A DNA stretch of 64,000 nt from JAVBOO01 sp031550435 (GCA_031550435.1 JAVBOO010000024.1:1-64000), one strand, 5' to 3'; positions 32,806 through 41,876 are shown, numbered from the stretch's first letter. The notes: a model not told the origin generated them from the letters alone. Numbers and translations are program-made.

Positions 32806-34047
32806 ATGATCTGCAAAAAATGTAAAACAGCATATAACGAAAAATCTCATTCCTGCCCTTATTGCGGTAAATATTCTGCAAAAAGCGGCAGGCTCAAAAT
32901 AATTGCCGGCAGCTTCTGCTTTGTTTCGATTGTTTTGTTTTGCGGCCTATATATTTATGAAAAACCCAATTTGTCCCTAAGAGTTCCCGCCCCCGTTTCC
33001 TCGACGTCTCTGCCGGACGAAGACCAAGAGGAAATGCCCGATTCCGATACCCTGCCGCCCGAAACTGTTTCTACGGAAAAGCCGCGCTCCGGTCAGGACA
33101 ATTTTGCCATGCTCAACGAAATATGCGTCTCGCTCAACTCGTACTTTGACAAATTCTCGGTATATACTAATTTTATCTCCAAACGCGGTTACCTGTTTGA
33201 TATGACCTCAAGCGACTATGTAACAGTCGGCAAGCTTATAGATACCGGGCTGCTCGCGTCTTCGTACAAGAGCGCGCAAGTATACCTTCTTTTCCTGCGC
33301 CCGTCGGACTTCTCCGAGTTTAAAGAGTTGAAATTTTCTGACAGCAAGCAGCTCGAGCTTTTTGCCGCCTGTGAAACAACAGACGGAGTTGCGCTTGTTT
33401 CGCAAAATAACGCCGGCCTTTTGTACAGGGAAAACTACAACAGTCTCATTGCCAAATACAACTTCATTCATGGTGCGATAGAAACTCCCATAGCATCGGA
33501 TGAACGTTATACGACCGCAAAACAGGCGTTGTGTGGCTATTTCAACGTTGACGACATCGACATACGATACTTTAGCTGCGACGAGAAATACTCTGTTGTT
33601 TATGCTTCACACAAAAACGAAAGCAATATGCTTTACATGTTTGTGTTAAACAGTCTTGAGAATAAATTTGAGATACTTCTTAATAACATTGAGCAGTACA
33701 CGAGCATGCAGTCCGAAATAAATAAAAAAATCCCGGATTTTAATCCGGAACTTATTCCGCAATTGAATTATGCCAAGTACCAATCCGTTATGATGACGGA
33801 TTACGGGGTTATAGAGGATTTTCTCGTTGCGGACGGCTATATTACCGAAAGCGGTCTGCCGTTTTCGTATATCTGCGGAACAAACAAATTTGCCTTTGCG
33901 AAAACCGCATCAGGCGACCTGTTTTTATGCTGGTTAAACTCGGCGGGGAAATGGACGGCAAAATACTGCTCCGACTATAAAGAAGCGGTCGTAATTCTCC
34001 GCCTGCACGACCCGAACCCGCCGCTGTTTATCCTGCTCCAAGAATAA
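32806..34047 (+). CDS. Hypothetical membrane-anchored zinc-ribbon protein
   Basis: A 413-residue protein. The N-terminus is a zinc ribbon (CKKC at residues 3-6, CPYC at about 17-20), followed by one transmembrane helix (about 29-50). A Pro/Glu/Asp/Thr-rich linker (about 55-95) leads to an extracellular domain of about 310 residues with no motif that I recognise. The zinc ribbon is predicted to be cytosolic. Such zinc_ribbon_2 membrane proteins are common in Firmicutes, often of unknown function. Start ATG at 32806 with GGAAGTG upstream. Confidence 0.78.
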   Translation: MICKKCKTAYNEKSHSCPYCGKYSAKSGRLKIIAGSFCFVSIVLFCGLYIYEKPNLSLRVPAPVSSTSLPDEDQEEMPDSDTLPPETVSTEKPRSGQDNFAMLNEICVSLNSYFDKFSVYTNFISKRGYLFDMTSSDYVTVGKLIDTGLLASSYKSAQVYLLFLRPSDFSEFKELKFSDSKQLELFAACETTDGVALVSQNNAGLLYRENYNSLIAKYNFIHGAIETPIASDERYTTAKQALCGYFNVDDIDIRYFSCDEKYSVVYASHKNESNMLYMFVLNSLENKFEILLNNIEQYTSMQSEINKKIPDFNPELIPQLNYAKYQSVMMTDYGVIEDFLVADGYITESGLPFSYICGTNKFAFAKTASGDLFLCWLNSAGKWTAKYCSDYKEAVVILRLHDPNPPLFILLQE

Positions 34048-34078
34048 GAGTGCCGCAAAACTCAGACTCTGCGTGGTT

Positions 34079-34187
34079 ATTGAGGCGGCAATTAAACCGC
34101 TCGCTAAACTTGTCGACTCAATCCACCTAGACCCGCAAGGCCTGAGGGGGTATTAAACCGCATGGTTTAATCAAGGGCAATAACGCA
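34079..34187. repeat. Family A repeat, full copy A6
   Basis: TTATTGAGGCGGCAATTAAACC, TTGTCGACTCAA, then a degraded middle stem and ATTAAACCGCATGGTTTAAT, ending GGGCAATAAC. The ends TTATTGA and CAATAA are inverted. Confidence 0.85.
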
Positions 34188-34206
34188 GAAAAGCGAGTCC
34201 CTCATA

Positions 34207-34656
34207 CTACTCGTTAATATCTCCGTGTCTTATCATGCAGCTGTCTCCGCCGCATTTTACAGAGATATTTTCTATGGTCTCTCCGGCCTGCGCAGGTTTA
34301 AACGCCAGTTTTTCGAAGAAACCGCAAGCATCGTGCGGTACAAAGGCGTACTGTGTCTTTGCTCCGCAATCGAAACACTTTCTTATCATTAGCCTTACAA
34401 GAAAATCGCCGATGTGATCCCCTCTGCTGTCCCCAATTACAGAAATTCCGTAGAGCACAAAGCTAAAGTCGGAAAGCAGTATACTTCCCGCGGCAACAGG
34501 TCTGTGATTGTCATACAGAACCAAATGCATCGAAGCGATATCGTTTTCGTTTGTAAACGTTTTCAGCCTCGGTTCGTCACCGCGGAATACCGCGTTTCTT
34601 ACCGAGTTTACATCGGATAAATCGTCAAAACCGTTAAACCATTCAGTAGAAATCAT
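34207..34656 (-). CDS. GNAT family N-acetyltransferase
   Basis: A 149-residue GNAT protein. The acetyl-CoA loop is YGISVIGDSRGDHIGDFLVR (R-x-x-x-I-G pattern, slightly degenerate), followed by the RKCFDCGAKTQYAFV strand. The substrate is unknown. ATG at 34656 with GGAGTG upstream. It begins 26 bases after the HD-GYP-like region's end on the opposite side and could be cotranscribed with it. Confidence 0.8.
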   Translation of the reverse strand: MISTEWFNGFDDLSDVNSVRNAVFRGDEPRLKTFTNENDIASMHLVLYDNHRPVAAGSILLSDFSFVLYGISVIGDSRGDHIGDFLVRLMIRKCFDCGAKTQYAFVPHDACGFFEKLAFKPAQAGETIENISVKCGGDSCMIRHGDINE

Positions 34657-34681
34657 ATCAGCACTCCAAATTTTCCGCCGT

Positions 34682-36574
34682 TTATGAGTACAGCACCGCC
34701 TTCATCATTCCGGGGCGTTCCTCCGCCTCCCGGTGAATCTCAAACGTTATGAGTCTGCGGCGCTGCTCGGCAGTATATCTGAGTTTCTCGAGAAAAGCAG
34801 CATCATCCAACAATCCGGCGCACAACGGGCAATATCTTGTGCCGGCGCCTTCTTTAATTTCGGCAATAATCTCGTCAAACTTCTTTACTTCCGAATTCAA
34901 GTTACCGTAGGGATTGGTTCCGGCGGCAATTGAATCCGCAACCGCGATGATGTTAATAATATTTTTGTATTGTGATGCATGGAGGTCAAACTCCGGCGGA
35001 TAGCCGCCTTTGTTGTCATAATGCTTGTGGTGTCCGTATGCGACATCGTATATATATTTCAGGCTCGGTACATGCTCGAAAATCTCTTTTGCCACATCAA
35101 CATGCTTCATAACCAGCCTTTTTTCGTGAGGTAAAAAGCTTCTCATGTTTTCGCTGAGAGAAAATGCGCTTCCCGCTTTGCCGATATCAAACGCAAGCGC
35201 TGTTTTAATTACTTTTCCCAAAATGTCTGCCTTGTTTCTCCTGACTTCTCTCGCGTTCTTCTCCCCGTATATGCCTACAAGATAGCCCGGGTTAATGTCT
35301 ATTAATTTCTCGACAAACAGGCACGCAAGCTCGCTGACAATTCCCGAATGAACGTAGGTGGTAAAATCGTTGTGCACAGTCATACTCATCACAATGTTAT
35401 AATACATTTCGCCGTCGGTCACAAGGCTGCCCGCTATAAACGAAACAAGCGTTTCACTGACTATATACCTTGAAGTGTCCGCTCCGACACCCATGCAAAA
35501 TTCGATGATGTTATACATCAGCCCTCGCAGTGCACCGCTCACATTTTCGGGGCCTTCCAGCATTGAGAGATACTCTCCGTAAGCCGATGGCAGGAAAATT
35601 CCCGTAAAAATTCCGTTTTCGCTGTAGTCGATCTTTCGCGACTTAACATACAGATTTTTCAGCATATCGACGAGTTTCTCTAGCGTAATTTTCCCGTAAT
35701 GAAACGAAGCGGCAGAATAAACATATCGTATCTTGTTTTCACAATGCCTGTACTCTTCTTTACTCAACATGCTTGAACCCTGATATATCAAAGCATTTGC
35801 GCTGTCGTAAACTAGTTTGGAAAGCTCGTTTATGGCTTCAGGGTTATCCGAAAGTTCCGGTATTCTGCCCTTGTGCGCCTCGCGCAAGACTTCGAGCATG
35901 GAAGTAATGTTTTGATAAGTAATATACAAAAAACGTCTGAACGGAAAATGAGGATCGAATTCCTTGATTTTCGGATTATTATAAAAATCAAGCGTTTCAT
36001 TGCTCAAATTCAAGACCCCGCGCCAGTCCGTTCTTACATCGCCAATTTTTGATAAGAACAGGTTGCCTACGGACTTGCAAATATAAAGCCTTGTCTCTTC
36101 TTTCTCGATAGACCTGTATTTAAGCTTGTTTGCGTTAACAATTTCTGAAAGGCTTTCCTGAATTATACTCTTGAACCTGTTCTTATCCAGCCTGTACAGC
36201 ACCGTGGCCCTGTGGTACACAAACTTAACCAGCCTGTCGTTGTCATTGTTGATACGAGCGCGGTTTACAAGCGCGTCATACACCATGAACTCCAGCCCGT
36301 AATCCGTCTGCGCTTCCGAAGCTTCAAGATCTTGGCAAAACTTTATGAGCCGCTCCTCAATCTCGTCCGTAATCTTTACAAAATTCAAGAGTACGGGGAA
36401 AAGTTCGTTTTCAACGAGCCTGTTACATTCTTTTGCTATGTTTTTGATAGTAAAATAACGCCTTTCGAGCATAGCGTCAAGCTCATCCGGCGTATTAGCA
36501 TGTGGAATAGGCATAAGCTGAAGCTTTGAATAACTGTTATTAAGTTCAATGATTTCGGTTAAGTAATCAGTCAT
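34682..36574 (-). CDS. HD-GYP-like domain protein with altered HD motif
   Basis: A 630-residue soluble protein. About residues 1-450 are helical with no motif that I recognise. Residues 455-560 match an HD-GYP domain: FDIGKAG, MKHVDVAKEIFEHV, HHKHYDNKGGYP (His515-His516) and IIAVADSIAAGT. The first histidine of the HD pair is Phe462, so one metal ligand of the cyclic-di-GMP phosphodiesterase site is missing. The rest of the site is well kept, suggesting binding without normal catalysis, or a changed metal site (inference). A CPLC pair is near residue 582. Confidence 0.82.
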   Translation of the reverse strand: MTDYLTEIIELNNSYSKLQLMPIPHANTPDELDAMLERRYFTIKNIAKECNRLVENELFPVLLNFVKITDEIEERLIKFCQDLEASEAQTDYGLEFMVYDALVNRARINNDNDRLVKFVYHRATVLYRLDKNRFKSIIQESLSEIVNANKLKYRSIEKEETRLYICKSVGNLFLSKIGDVRTDWRGVLNLSNETLDFYNNPKIKEFDPHFPFRRFLYITYQNITSMLEVLREAHKGRIPELSDNPEAINELSKLVYDSANALIYQGSSMLSKEEYRHCENKIRYVYSAASFHYGKITLEKLVDMLKNLYVKSRKIDYSENGIFTGIFLPSAYGEYLSMLEGPENVSGALRGLMYNIIEFCMGVGADTSRYIVSETLVSFIAGSLVTDGEMYYNIVMSMTVHNDFTTYVHSGIVSELACLFVEKLIDINPGYLVGIYGEKNAREVRRNKADILGKVIKTALAFDIGKAGSAFSLSENMRSFLPHEKRLVMKHVDVAKEIFEHVPSLKYIYDVAYGHHKHYDNKGGYPPEFDLHASQYKNIINIIAVADSIAAGTNPYGNLNSEVKKFDEIIAEIKEGAGTRYCPLCAGLLDDAAFLEKLRYTAEQRRRLITFEIHREAEERPGMMKAVLYS

Positions 36575-36688
36575 CGGCTAAAGCATCCGCCTTTCCACAA
36601 GTCAAATTTCGTTTTATATATTTTTGTCAAATAAGCTCCGGGTGAGCTTTTACAACGGCAACAACGATTAATAATTGCCGCTGATCCG

Positions 36689-37246
36689 CTATACTCTTCC
36701 CAAGTATTCTCCGGTTCTTGTATCGATTTTTATTCTGTCTTCTACATTAATAAACAAAGGCACATAGACCGTCGCTCCGGTTTCAACGATGGCGGGCTTT
36801 GTCGCCCCGGTCGCCGTGTTACCCTTAAAGCCTGGCTCCGTCTCCGTAACAACAAGATCAACCTGCAACGGCGGCTCGATTCCGAATACCTTTCCGTTGT
36901 AAGAAAGAATCTTGACCATTTCGTTTTCTTTGATAAATTTAAGCTCATCACCGATGTCGCTGGCGTTTACGGCCGTCTGCTCGTAAGACTCAAGATCCAT
37001 GAAATGAAATAACGTGTCGTCGGAATACAAATACTGCATATCCTTACGGTCTACATGCGCTCTAGGCATTTTTTCCGTAGGCCTGAATGTGCGCTCCGTT
37101 ACGCCGCCGTTAATGAGATTTTTTATCGTCGATCTGACAAACGCCGCGCCTTTTCCGGGCTTAACGTGCTGAAAGTCAAGTATGACGTATACGTCCCCTT
37201 CGTATTCGATTGTAATTCCGTTTCTGAATTCTCCCGCTGAAATCAT
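36689..37246 (-). CDS. efp: Elongation factor P
   Basis: A 185-residue EF-P, which relieves ribosome stalling at proline runs. The start is ISAGEFRNGITIEYEGDVYV and the tip loop FQHVKPGKGAAFVR contains the modifiable lysine (Lys32 region). The C-terminal signature KIDTRTGEYLGRV is complete. GGGGG precedes the ATG. It follows aroK and is a separate short gap from the HD-GYP gene. Confidence 0.97.
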   Translation of the reverse strand: MISAGEFRNGITIEYEGDVYVILDFQHVKPGKGAAFVRSTIKNLINGGVTERTFRPTEKMPRAHVDRKDMQYLYSDDTLFHFMDLESYEQTAVNASDIGDELKFIKENEMVKILSYNGKVFGIEPPLQVDLVVTETEPGFKGNTATGATKPAIVETGATVYVPLFINVEDRIKIDTRTGEYLGRV

Positions 37247-37257
37247 TGTGATTCCCC

Positions 37258-37791
37258 CTATAGTATGTTTATTTGACGTAAATCTTTAATGATGTTATCC
37301 GCGCATTCCTCCGCAGTGATATCATCGTTTTCCTCAACAATATCGCAATACGTCTTATACGTTTCTTCTCTCGATTTTAGCAATGCTCCGATCAGCTGCT
37401 TTTTATTCGTTCCGTTCAGGAGCGGTCTGTCAACGCCGTCATTTTCCGTGCGCAGGTATACCGTATCCGCACTGCAATGCAAATAAACCGCAATACCGCA
37501 GGACTTCAGCGTTTTTGCGCTTTCAGCGTTTGTCAGTGTTCCTCCGCCTGTCGCGATAACACAGTTCTCAAACGTTGAAGCTTTTACAGCCGACTGCTTT
37601 TCAAGTTCACGGAAAACGGCTTCTCCGCGATAACGAAATATATCGCCGATGGATTCGCCCGCAGCTTCTCTTATCATGTCGTCAATATCGAAAAAACTCA
37701 TATTAAGCTTTCGTGCCAGAAGCTTCCCGACAGTAGTCTTTCCGCTTCCCATGAAACCTATAAGTACTATGCGACAACCCTTACTTTTCAT
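37258..37791 (-). CDS. aroK: Shikimate kinase
   Basis: A 177-residue kinase phosphorylating shikimate in chorismate synthesis. Walker A is IGFMGSGKTTVGKLLA; shikimate-binding parts are FFDIDDMIREAAGESI and FRELEKQ; the GGG motif is IATGGGTL; the lid contains ENDGVDRPLL. The start is the ATG at 37791, which lies inside the 3' end of comFB (11-base overlap). Confidence 0.95.
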   Translation of the reverse strand: MKSKGCRIVLIGFMGSGKTTVGKLLARKLNMSFFDIDDMIREAAGESIGDIFRYRGEAVFRELEKQSAVKASTFENCVIATGGGTLTNAESAKTLKSCGIAVYLHCSADTVYLRTENDGVDRPLLNGTNKKQLIGALLKSREETYKTYCDIVEENDDITAEECADNIIKDLRQINIL

Positions 37792-38107
37792 GCCTCGGTG
37801 TCCTTGAAACAAGAACGGCCGCCTTTGTAATGGCAGCAATTATGTCTACATCAAATTGCTGTTGCAGCGTACTCATTTTTGTATACAACTGACCTCTCTT
37901 TGTTACAACATACTTTGGTGGGAGAGAATTCAATGCGATAGCGAAAATGTCGTATCTGCAGGTTTCGCAAGTGCAGCAGTTCAAATCTTTGAGGATCGCG
38001 TCCATCATGTCCGAGACGCAGATCTCCATGTAATTTCTTATATCATACACTCTATCACCGTCTTCCTGTAAATCCGCCTTCAACTTTTTGTTGTTATCGG
38101 CCGACAT
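37781..38107 (-). CDS. comFB: ComFB-like late competence protein
   Basis: A 108-residue ComFB-family protein. The conserved core reads VYDIRNYMEICVSDMMDAIL, then a cysteine motif CCTCETCRYDIFAIALNSLP that probably binds zinc, then KYVVTKRGQLYTKM. ComFB proteins in some bacteria bind cyclic di-nucleotides; whether this one does is unknown. ATG at 38107. No other competence genes are in the window. Confidence 0.88.
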   Translation of the reverse strand: MSADNNKKLKADLQEDGDRVYDIRNYMEICVSDMMDAILKDLNCCTCETCRYDIFAIALNSLPPKYVVTKRGQLYTKMSTLQQQFDVDIIAAITKAAVLVSRTPRHEK

Positions 38108-38222
38108 TCGACATACGCCCTTTCGCATATTTCATTATATATCGAATAACGGCTCATTACAGTTTAGTCAAATATTTTGGAAATTTATTCCTGCATTTAA
38201 ATAGCTGGTATCGGTAATCCCA

Positions 38223-38741
38223 CTACTTGTGGTGTCTTGCTTTCCGAAGCTTTCGAAAATAAAAATACAGCACAAGTTTTTCCGGTATCCGTTTCAGTCT
38301 TACGCTAAACTCGTCTCTTTCAGATTTTGGCTTGATAAGTATGCTTGTCATACCTGCCGAATTCGCGCACCAAACATCCGTAAATACCTGATCGCCTATC
38401 AGAGCGCTCGAGTTTTTGTCCGTTCCCATCTGTGCCATTGCGCGGCTTATACCCTCTGTACCGGGCTTTTTCGCTTTCCATACTGCAAACACATTCAGCC
38501 GTTCATTGAATTTTTGTACTCTAGGCCGGCCGTTATTCGACACAAGGCAAAGTTCAAACCCTTTTGCGGCAAGCTCCTCAAAAAGCTCGACCGTTTGCTC
38601 GTCCGGATAAGCCACATCATAAGGCGAAAGCGTGTTGTCTATATCAAAAACAAGCCCTTTTATGCCTTTGCTTTTCAGCATGTCAAAGTCGATATCGCCG
38701 ATTTTAGAATAATATAACTTCGGGTAAAGCATGTTTTTCAT
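38223..38741 (-). CDS. yqeG: YqeG family HAD phosphatase
   Basis: A 172-residue HAD-IIIA phosphatase. The nucleophile motif is VFDIDNTLSPYD, motif II is CLVSNNGRP, and the late motif is ALIGDQVFTDVWCANSAG. Some members act as phosphatidylglycerophosphate phosphatases, which would fit a phospholipid role, but YqeG's substrate in Firmicutes is not settled. Normal length. Confidence 0.92.
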   Translation of the reverse strand: MKNMLYPKLYYSKIGDIDFDMLKSKGIKGLVFDIDNTLSPYDVAYPDEQTVELFEELAAKGFELCLVSNNGRPRVQKFNERLNVFAVWKAKKPGTEGISRAMAQMGTDKNSSALIGDQVFTDVWCANSAGMTSILIKPKSERDEFSVRLKRIPEKLVLYFYFRKLRKARHHK

Positions 38742-38889
38742 CAGACACCACTCACACCAGTCTTAAACCTTTAACAGTATACAGCAACGCTCTGTTCAAT
38801 GCAATAATAATGTTTGAAGCGGATGTTCCCGGGCGGAAAAGCGCTTCTTCGCTGCGGTCATCGTCACAAGTCATGCCTCTTGCCCATAG

Positions 38890-38911
38890 AAAAACCGCAT
38901 TCGCATGCGGT
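38890..38911 (-). terminator. Terminator of the rpmH-jag cluster
   Basis: On the minus strand CCGCAT-gcga-ATGCGG is followed by TTTTT. It lies 48 bases after the jag stop codon. Confidence 0.8.
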
Positions 38912-38958
38912 CGTAAGAAATCTATGGCTTCACTGCATGTGAAGGTGCGTCCGCGGCT

Positions 38959-39645
38959 TTATGCCTTCCACACCTTTTTCGTTCCGTATTTATTATCTGA
39001 TCTTTTTGAGAAAGATACGCCTTTTTTCGGGGCGATTACGACGTTTCTGAACGGCTCGTCGCCCTCCGAATATGTTGTAACATATATGTCGTTCTGCAAG
39101 ACCGAATGAATAATTCGTCTCTCAGCCGACGGCATCGGTTCGAGAACAACAGCTCTCTGGGTGCTCTTAACTTTTTTCGCCAGATTAATCGAAAGCGATT
39201 CAAGAGTATCGCGGCGACGCTGTCTGTAGTTTTCGGAGTCAAGTACAACGCTGATATATGTTCCCCTGCCCTTGTTTATCGTTAGATTTACAAGGTATTG
39301 CAGAGAATCGAGTGTCTGCCCTCTTTTACCGATAAAAACACCGAGGTTTTCGCCGGTCAGGTTTATTATGAGTTGTTTTTCGGTAAGTTCGGTTTGGATA
39401 TCCACAGTAACCCCAAGGGCAATCGCTATTTCCCGCAAGAATTTCTTTGCCCTTCCCTCCGGGTCGAATACAATCTCACAAAGGATTTTCGCCGGCTTTG
39501 CGCCTATACCAAACAAGCCTTTTGCTCCGGGGTCAAGAACAGTTATTTTAGCTTCTTCTTTTGTAATTTTCAATTTGGTCAGCGCTTCGGCAACCGCATC
39601 GTCCACGGTCTTGCCGCTGACTTCCAAGCTGTCGCGGATATCCAT
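38959..39645 (-). CDS. jag: RNA-binding protein Jag/KhpB
   Basis: A 228-residue protein with an N-terminal Jag domain (VDDAVAEALTKLKITKEEAK, GAKGLFGIGAKPAKI), a KH domain (LGVFIGKRGQTLDSLQYLVN) and a C-terminal R3H domain (MPSAERRIIHSVLQ). It is the usual partner of yidC/spoIIIJ. Downstream mnmE/mnmG/rsmG genes, common after jag, are not present; a terminator follows instead. Confidence 0.95.
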   Translation of the reverse strand: MDIRDSLEVSGKTVDDAVAEALTKLKITKEEAKITVLDPGAKGLFGIGAKPAKILCEIVFDPEGRAKKFLREIAIALGVTVDIQTELTEKQLIINLTGENLGVFIGKRGQTLDSLQYLVNLTINKGRGTYISVVLDSENYRQRRRDTLESLSINLAKKVKSTQRAVVLEPMPSAERRIIHSVLQNDIYVTTYSEGDEPFRNVVIAPKKGVSFSKRSDNKYGTKKVWKA

Positions 39646-39648
39646 CTT

Positions 39649-40776
39649 TTACTCCCCTTTTCTCCTGTACTGGTTCTGCTTATCCGCCTGCGCGTCAAGC
39701 ATTTTTTGAAGGGTACCTTTTTTAGCCGGTTTCCCCTTCAGCTTCGCTTCTCTTTTTGCAAAATATGCGTCAAGCCGTTCTTTGTTGTAATACTTGCCGA
39801 GCAGATAAGACTGTCCCGCCTGGAACAACGACGAAACCGTCCAGTACACACCGACACCGGCAGAAGCTCCCGCAGCCATGAATATCATCATGATGGGCAT
39901 ACCGTACATCATATACTTTTGCATATTTGCTTGAGAAGGCTCCGTTGTGTTGCGTGTCTGTCTCATGGAAATGATCGAAGTCAAAAGCGTAGCCAGACCC
40001 GTTAAGACAGGGATGATTATTCCGGGGAAGCTCCAACCGGAAACATCGATTAAGTTTATGCCAAACATAGACTCGATTTGGACTTTTTGGTTCAAAAGCG
40101 GCATTATCTGCTCTTTTAAATCAGGGAAACTGTTTGTAAGTGTTTGCCAGTTTGCCGAAGACATCTTGTTTACAAGCTTGGCCAGCTCCGACATCACATC
40201 GGGGTTAAGTATCATGCCCTTGGGAAGCTTCGCGTTAACGATAGCCCCGACAGAATCATAGAGACCGGGTATGTCGTGCATACCCTTGTTCAATACAACA
40301 GCGATTTGTGTATAAAGATCGTTAAGTCTGTCAACATACAGATAGCTCTGTTTAAGAAGCGAAAAAAGCGCGATGAAAATCGGAAGTGTTATCAAGAGCG
40401 GCAAACATCCGAGTATCGGATTCGCTCCGCCCTTTGAATACAGATTCTGAATTTCAACATTCATTTTGCGCTGAAGCTCGGGATCTTTTGTATCACCGTA
40501 CTTCTTTTTTATTTTTGCCACCTCTGGCTGCAAATGCTGCGTAACAGCCATAGAGTGCTGCTGCTTTATTCCGAGAGGGAACATTATTATTCTGACTATT
40601 ACCGTCATCGCAATAATCGAAAACGCCATCGAGCCGGGCGAAGACAGCATATATGACAGTTCGAACAGCACGTTCAAAATAGCCCCGAGTATTCCGGTAA
40701 TAAAACCGGTTATTCCGCTCGGGTCTTTCTCTATCATACCTAACAAAGATACAGCTTGATTGATTACATTACTCAA
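39649..40776 (-). CDS. yidC: Membrane protein insertase YidC/SpoIIIJ
   Basis: A 375-residue Oxa1/YidC insertase. Core helices include AFSIIAMTVIVRIIMFPLGI, with the conserved arginine of the hydrophilic groove, then NPILGCLPLLITLPIFIALF and AGVGVYWTVSSLFQAGQSYL. A basic C-terminal tail ends QYRRKGE. No lipoprotein signal is seen. It starts at TTG 40776 with GGGGG seven bases upstream. It is directly followed by jag (3-base gap). Confidence 0.96.
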   Translation of the reverse strand: MSNVINQAVSLLGMIEKDPSGITGFITGILGAILNVLFELSYMLSSPGSMAFSIIAMTVIVRIIMFPLGIKQQHSMAVTQHLQPEVAKIKKKYGDTKDPELQRKMNVEIQNLYSKGGANPILGCLPLLITLPIFIALFSLLKQSYLYVDRLNDLYTQIAVVLNKGMHDIPGLYDSVGAIVNAKLPKGMILNPDVMSELAKLVNKMSSANWQTLTNSFPDLKEQIMPLLNQKVQIESMFGINLIDVSGWSFPGIIIPVLTGLATLLTSIISMRQTRNTTEPSQANMQKYMMYGMPIMMIFMAAGASAGVGVYWTVSSLFQAGQSYLLGKYYNKERLDAYFAKREAKLKGKPAKKGTLQKMLDAQADKQNQYRRKGE

Positions 40777-40913
40777 AGCTAAGCCCCCATTAAATGGCAG
40801 ACGCCGATTAATTTAATAAAAGTTTTCCGCGAAGAAAAAGCCAAAGAAAAGCTCCGCCTCCGAAACCTACCGGCAAAAACGCCGGTGCGCAGTCAAACAA
40901 AACTTCCGCTTTC

Positions 40914-41135
40914 TCACGGTACGGGATCATACCCCCCGCGAGAAAACGGGTTACATCTGAGTATTCGCCAAACGGCAAGAAACACGCCCTTAACCGCTCC
41001 ATGCTTTTCCACCGCCTCGACGGCATAGCTAGAACAAGTCGGGTAGAACTTGCAGCTTCGCGGCAGCATTGGAGAGATAAACTTCTTATATATGTTTATA
41101 AGAAAAATCACCGAACGCTTAGCCATATTTGCCAT
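40914..41135 (-). CDS. yidD: Membrane insertion efficiency factor YidD
   Basis: A 73-residue protein. Hallmark sequence KFISPMLPRSCKFYPTCSSY with its conserved cysteines, followed by the ILRCNPFSRGGYDPVP ending. It sits between rnpA and yidC in the universal order. AAGGTG precedes the ATG. Confidence 0.95.
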   Translation of the reverse strand: MANMAKRSVIFLINIYKKFISPMLPRSCKFYPTCSSYAVEAVEKHGAVKGVFLAVWRILRCNPFSRGGYDPVP

Positions 41136-41171
41136 GTATTCAACACCTTAGATCAAAGAAAAGCTCCGGGT

Positions 41172-41558
41172 TTATTCGCGGTTTAGCTTATATGGTAAGC
41201 TCTCGCCCGTCTTTTCGTAAATTTCGGTCAGTCCGTGTTTATAAAGAAGTTTCGAAACAGACTGCCTTATTTCACAATATACGGCCTCAGACGATGACTG
41301 TCTTGCGATAACGACAATATCATATCCGGCGCGGACACCTTCTTTTTCGACAGCTCTATAGCTTTCCTTTATAAGTCTCCTTATCCTGTTTCTTATAACG
41401 CTTTTGCCTACCTTTTTGCTCACGGAAAGACCTAGGCGATTTCCCTCTGTCCTGTTCGGGTAGACATACATCACAAGCAACTTGTCCGCTATAGACTTGC
41501 CTTTGTTGTAAACAACCTTAAACTGGTTGTTCTTTTTTAATGAGCAGGTAAATAACAT
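41172..41558 (-). CDS. rnpA: Ribonuclease P protein component
   Basis: A 128-residue RnpA that assists the RNase P ribozyme in tRNA 5' processing. The RNA-binding signature is NRLGLSVSKKVGKSVIRNRI followed by RRLIKESYR. The gene starts at ATG 41558 with GGGTG upstream. A terminator-like hairpin separates it from rpmH. Confidence 0.96.
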   Translation of the reverse strand: MLFTCSLKKNNQFKVVYNKGKSIADKLLVMYVYPNRTEGNRLGLSVSKKVGKSVIRNRIRRLIKESYRAVEKEGVRAGYDIVVIARQSSSEAVYCEIRQSVSKLLYKHGLTEIYEKTGESLPYKLNRE

Positions 41559-41585
41559 AGTTCACCCGTATTTTCCGCAATACTA

Positions 41586-41606
41586 CAAAAACCCGCCGAA
41601 GCGGGT
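41586..41606 (-). terminator. Hairpin terminator/attenuator between rpmH and rnpA
   Basis: On the minus strand ACCCGC-ttcg-GCGGGT is followed by TTTTTG. It lies 8 bases after the rpmH stop codon. A UUCG tetraloop makes it strong. It probably lowers read-through into rnpA relative to rpmH. Confidence 0.8.
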
Positions 41607-41613
41607 CTCGGTA

Positions 41614-41748
41614 TTAAGCCGTAAGTACAGCTCTGCCTTTTCTGCGTCTTCTTGCCAAGACTTTCCTGCCATTGGCCGTTCTCATTCTTTTAAGAAAACC
41701 GTGTTCTCTGCTTCTTTGCTTCTTTTTCGGTTGAAATGTCCTTTTCAT
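41614..41748 (-). CDS. rpmH: 50S ribosomal protein L34
   Basis: A 44-residue basic protein: starts KRTFQPKKKQRSREHGFLKR and continues MRTANGRKVLARRRRKGR, ending AVLTA. Complete L34. The ATG at 41748 follows GAGGAGGTGCC. It is the first gene of the rpmH-rnpA-yidD-yidC-jag cluster. Confidence 0.97.
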   Translation of the reverse strand: MKRTFQPKKKQRSREHGFLKRMRTANGRKVLARRRRKGRAVLTA

Positions 41749-41817
41749 TACAAGGCACCTCCTCACAATAATTTGCTGATCTGAAAATCCGACAGCGGAT
41801 TATAGGCGGTTTTTATA

Positions 41818-41857
41818 AACCGGCACTACCGGAACTCTCCTCCGGGCATTGCCGGTA
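41818..41857 (-). promoter_or_regulatory. Structured leader of rpmH
   Basis: Within the roughly 120-base untranslated leader, ACCGGCA...TGCCGGT with an inner GCCCGGA/TTCCGGT forms a long imperfect stem. It could be a regulatory or stabilising structure; no known riboswitch class is recognised. Confidence 0.45.
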
Positions 41858-41876
41858 AAATTCCGAAACATAGAAC

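Noticed and set aside
40808..41026. Minus-strand frame overlapping yidD
   Set aside because: Out of frame with yidD and unlike any known product; yidD explains the region fully.
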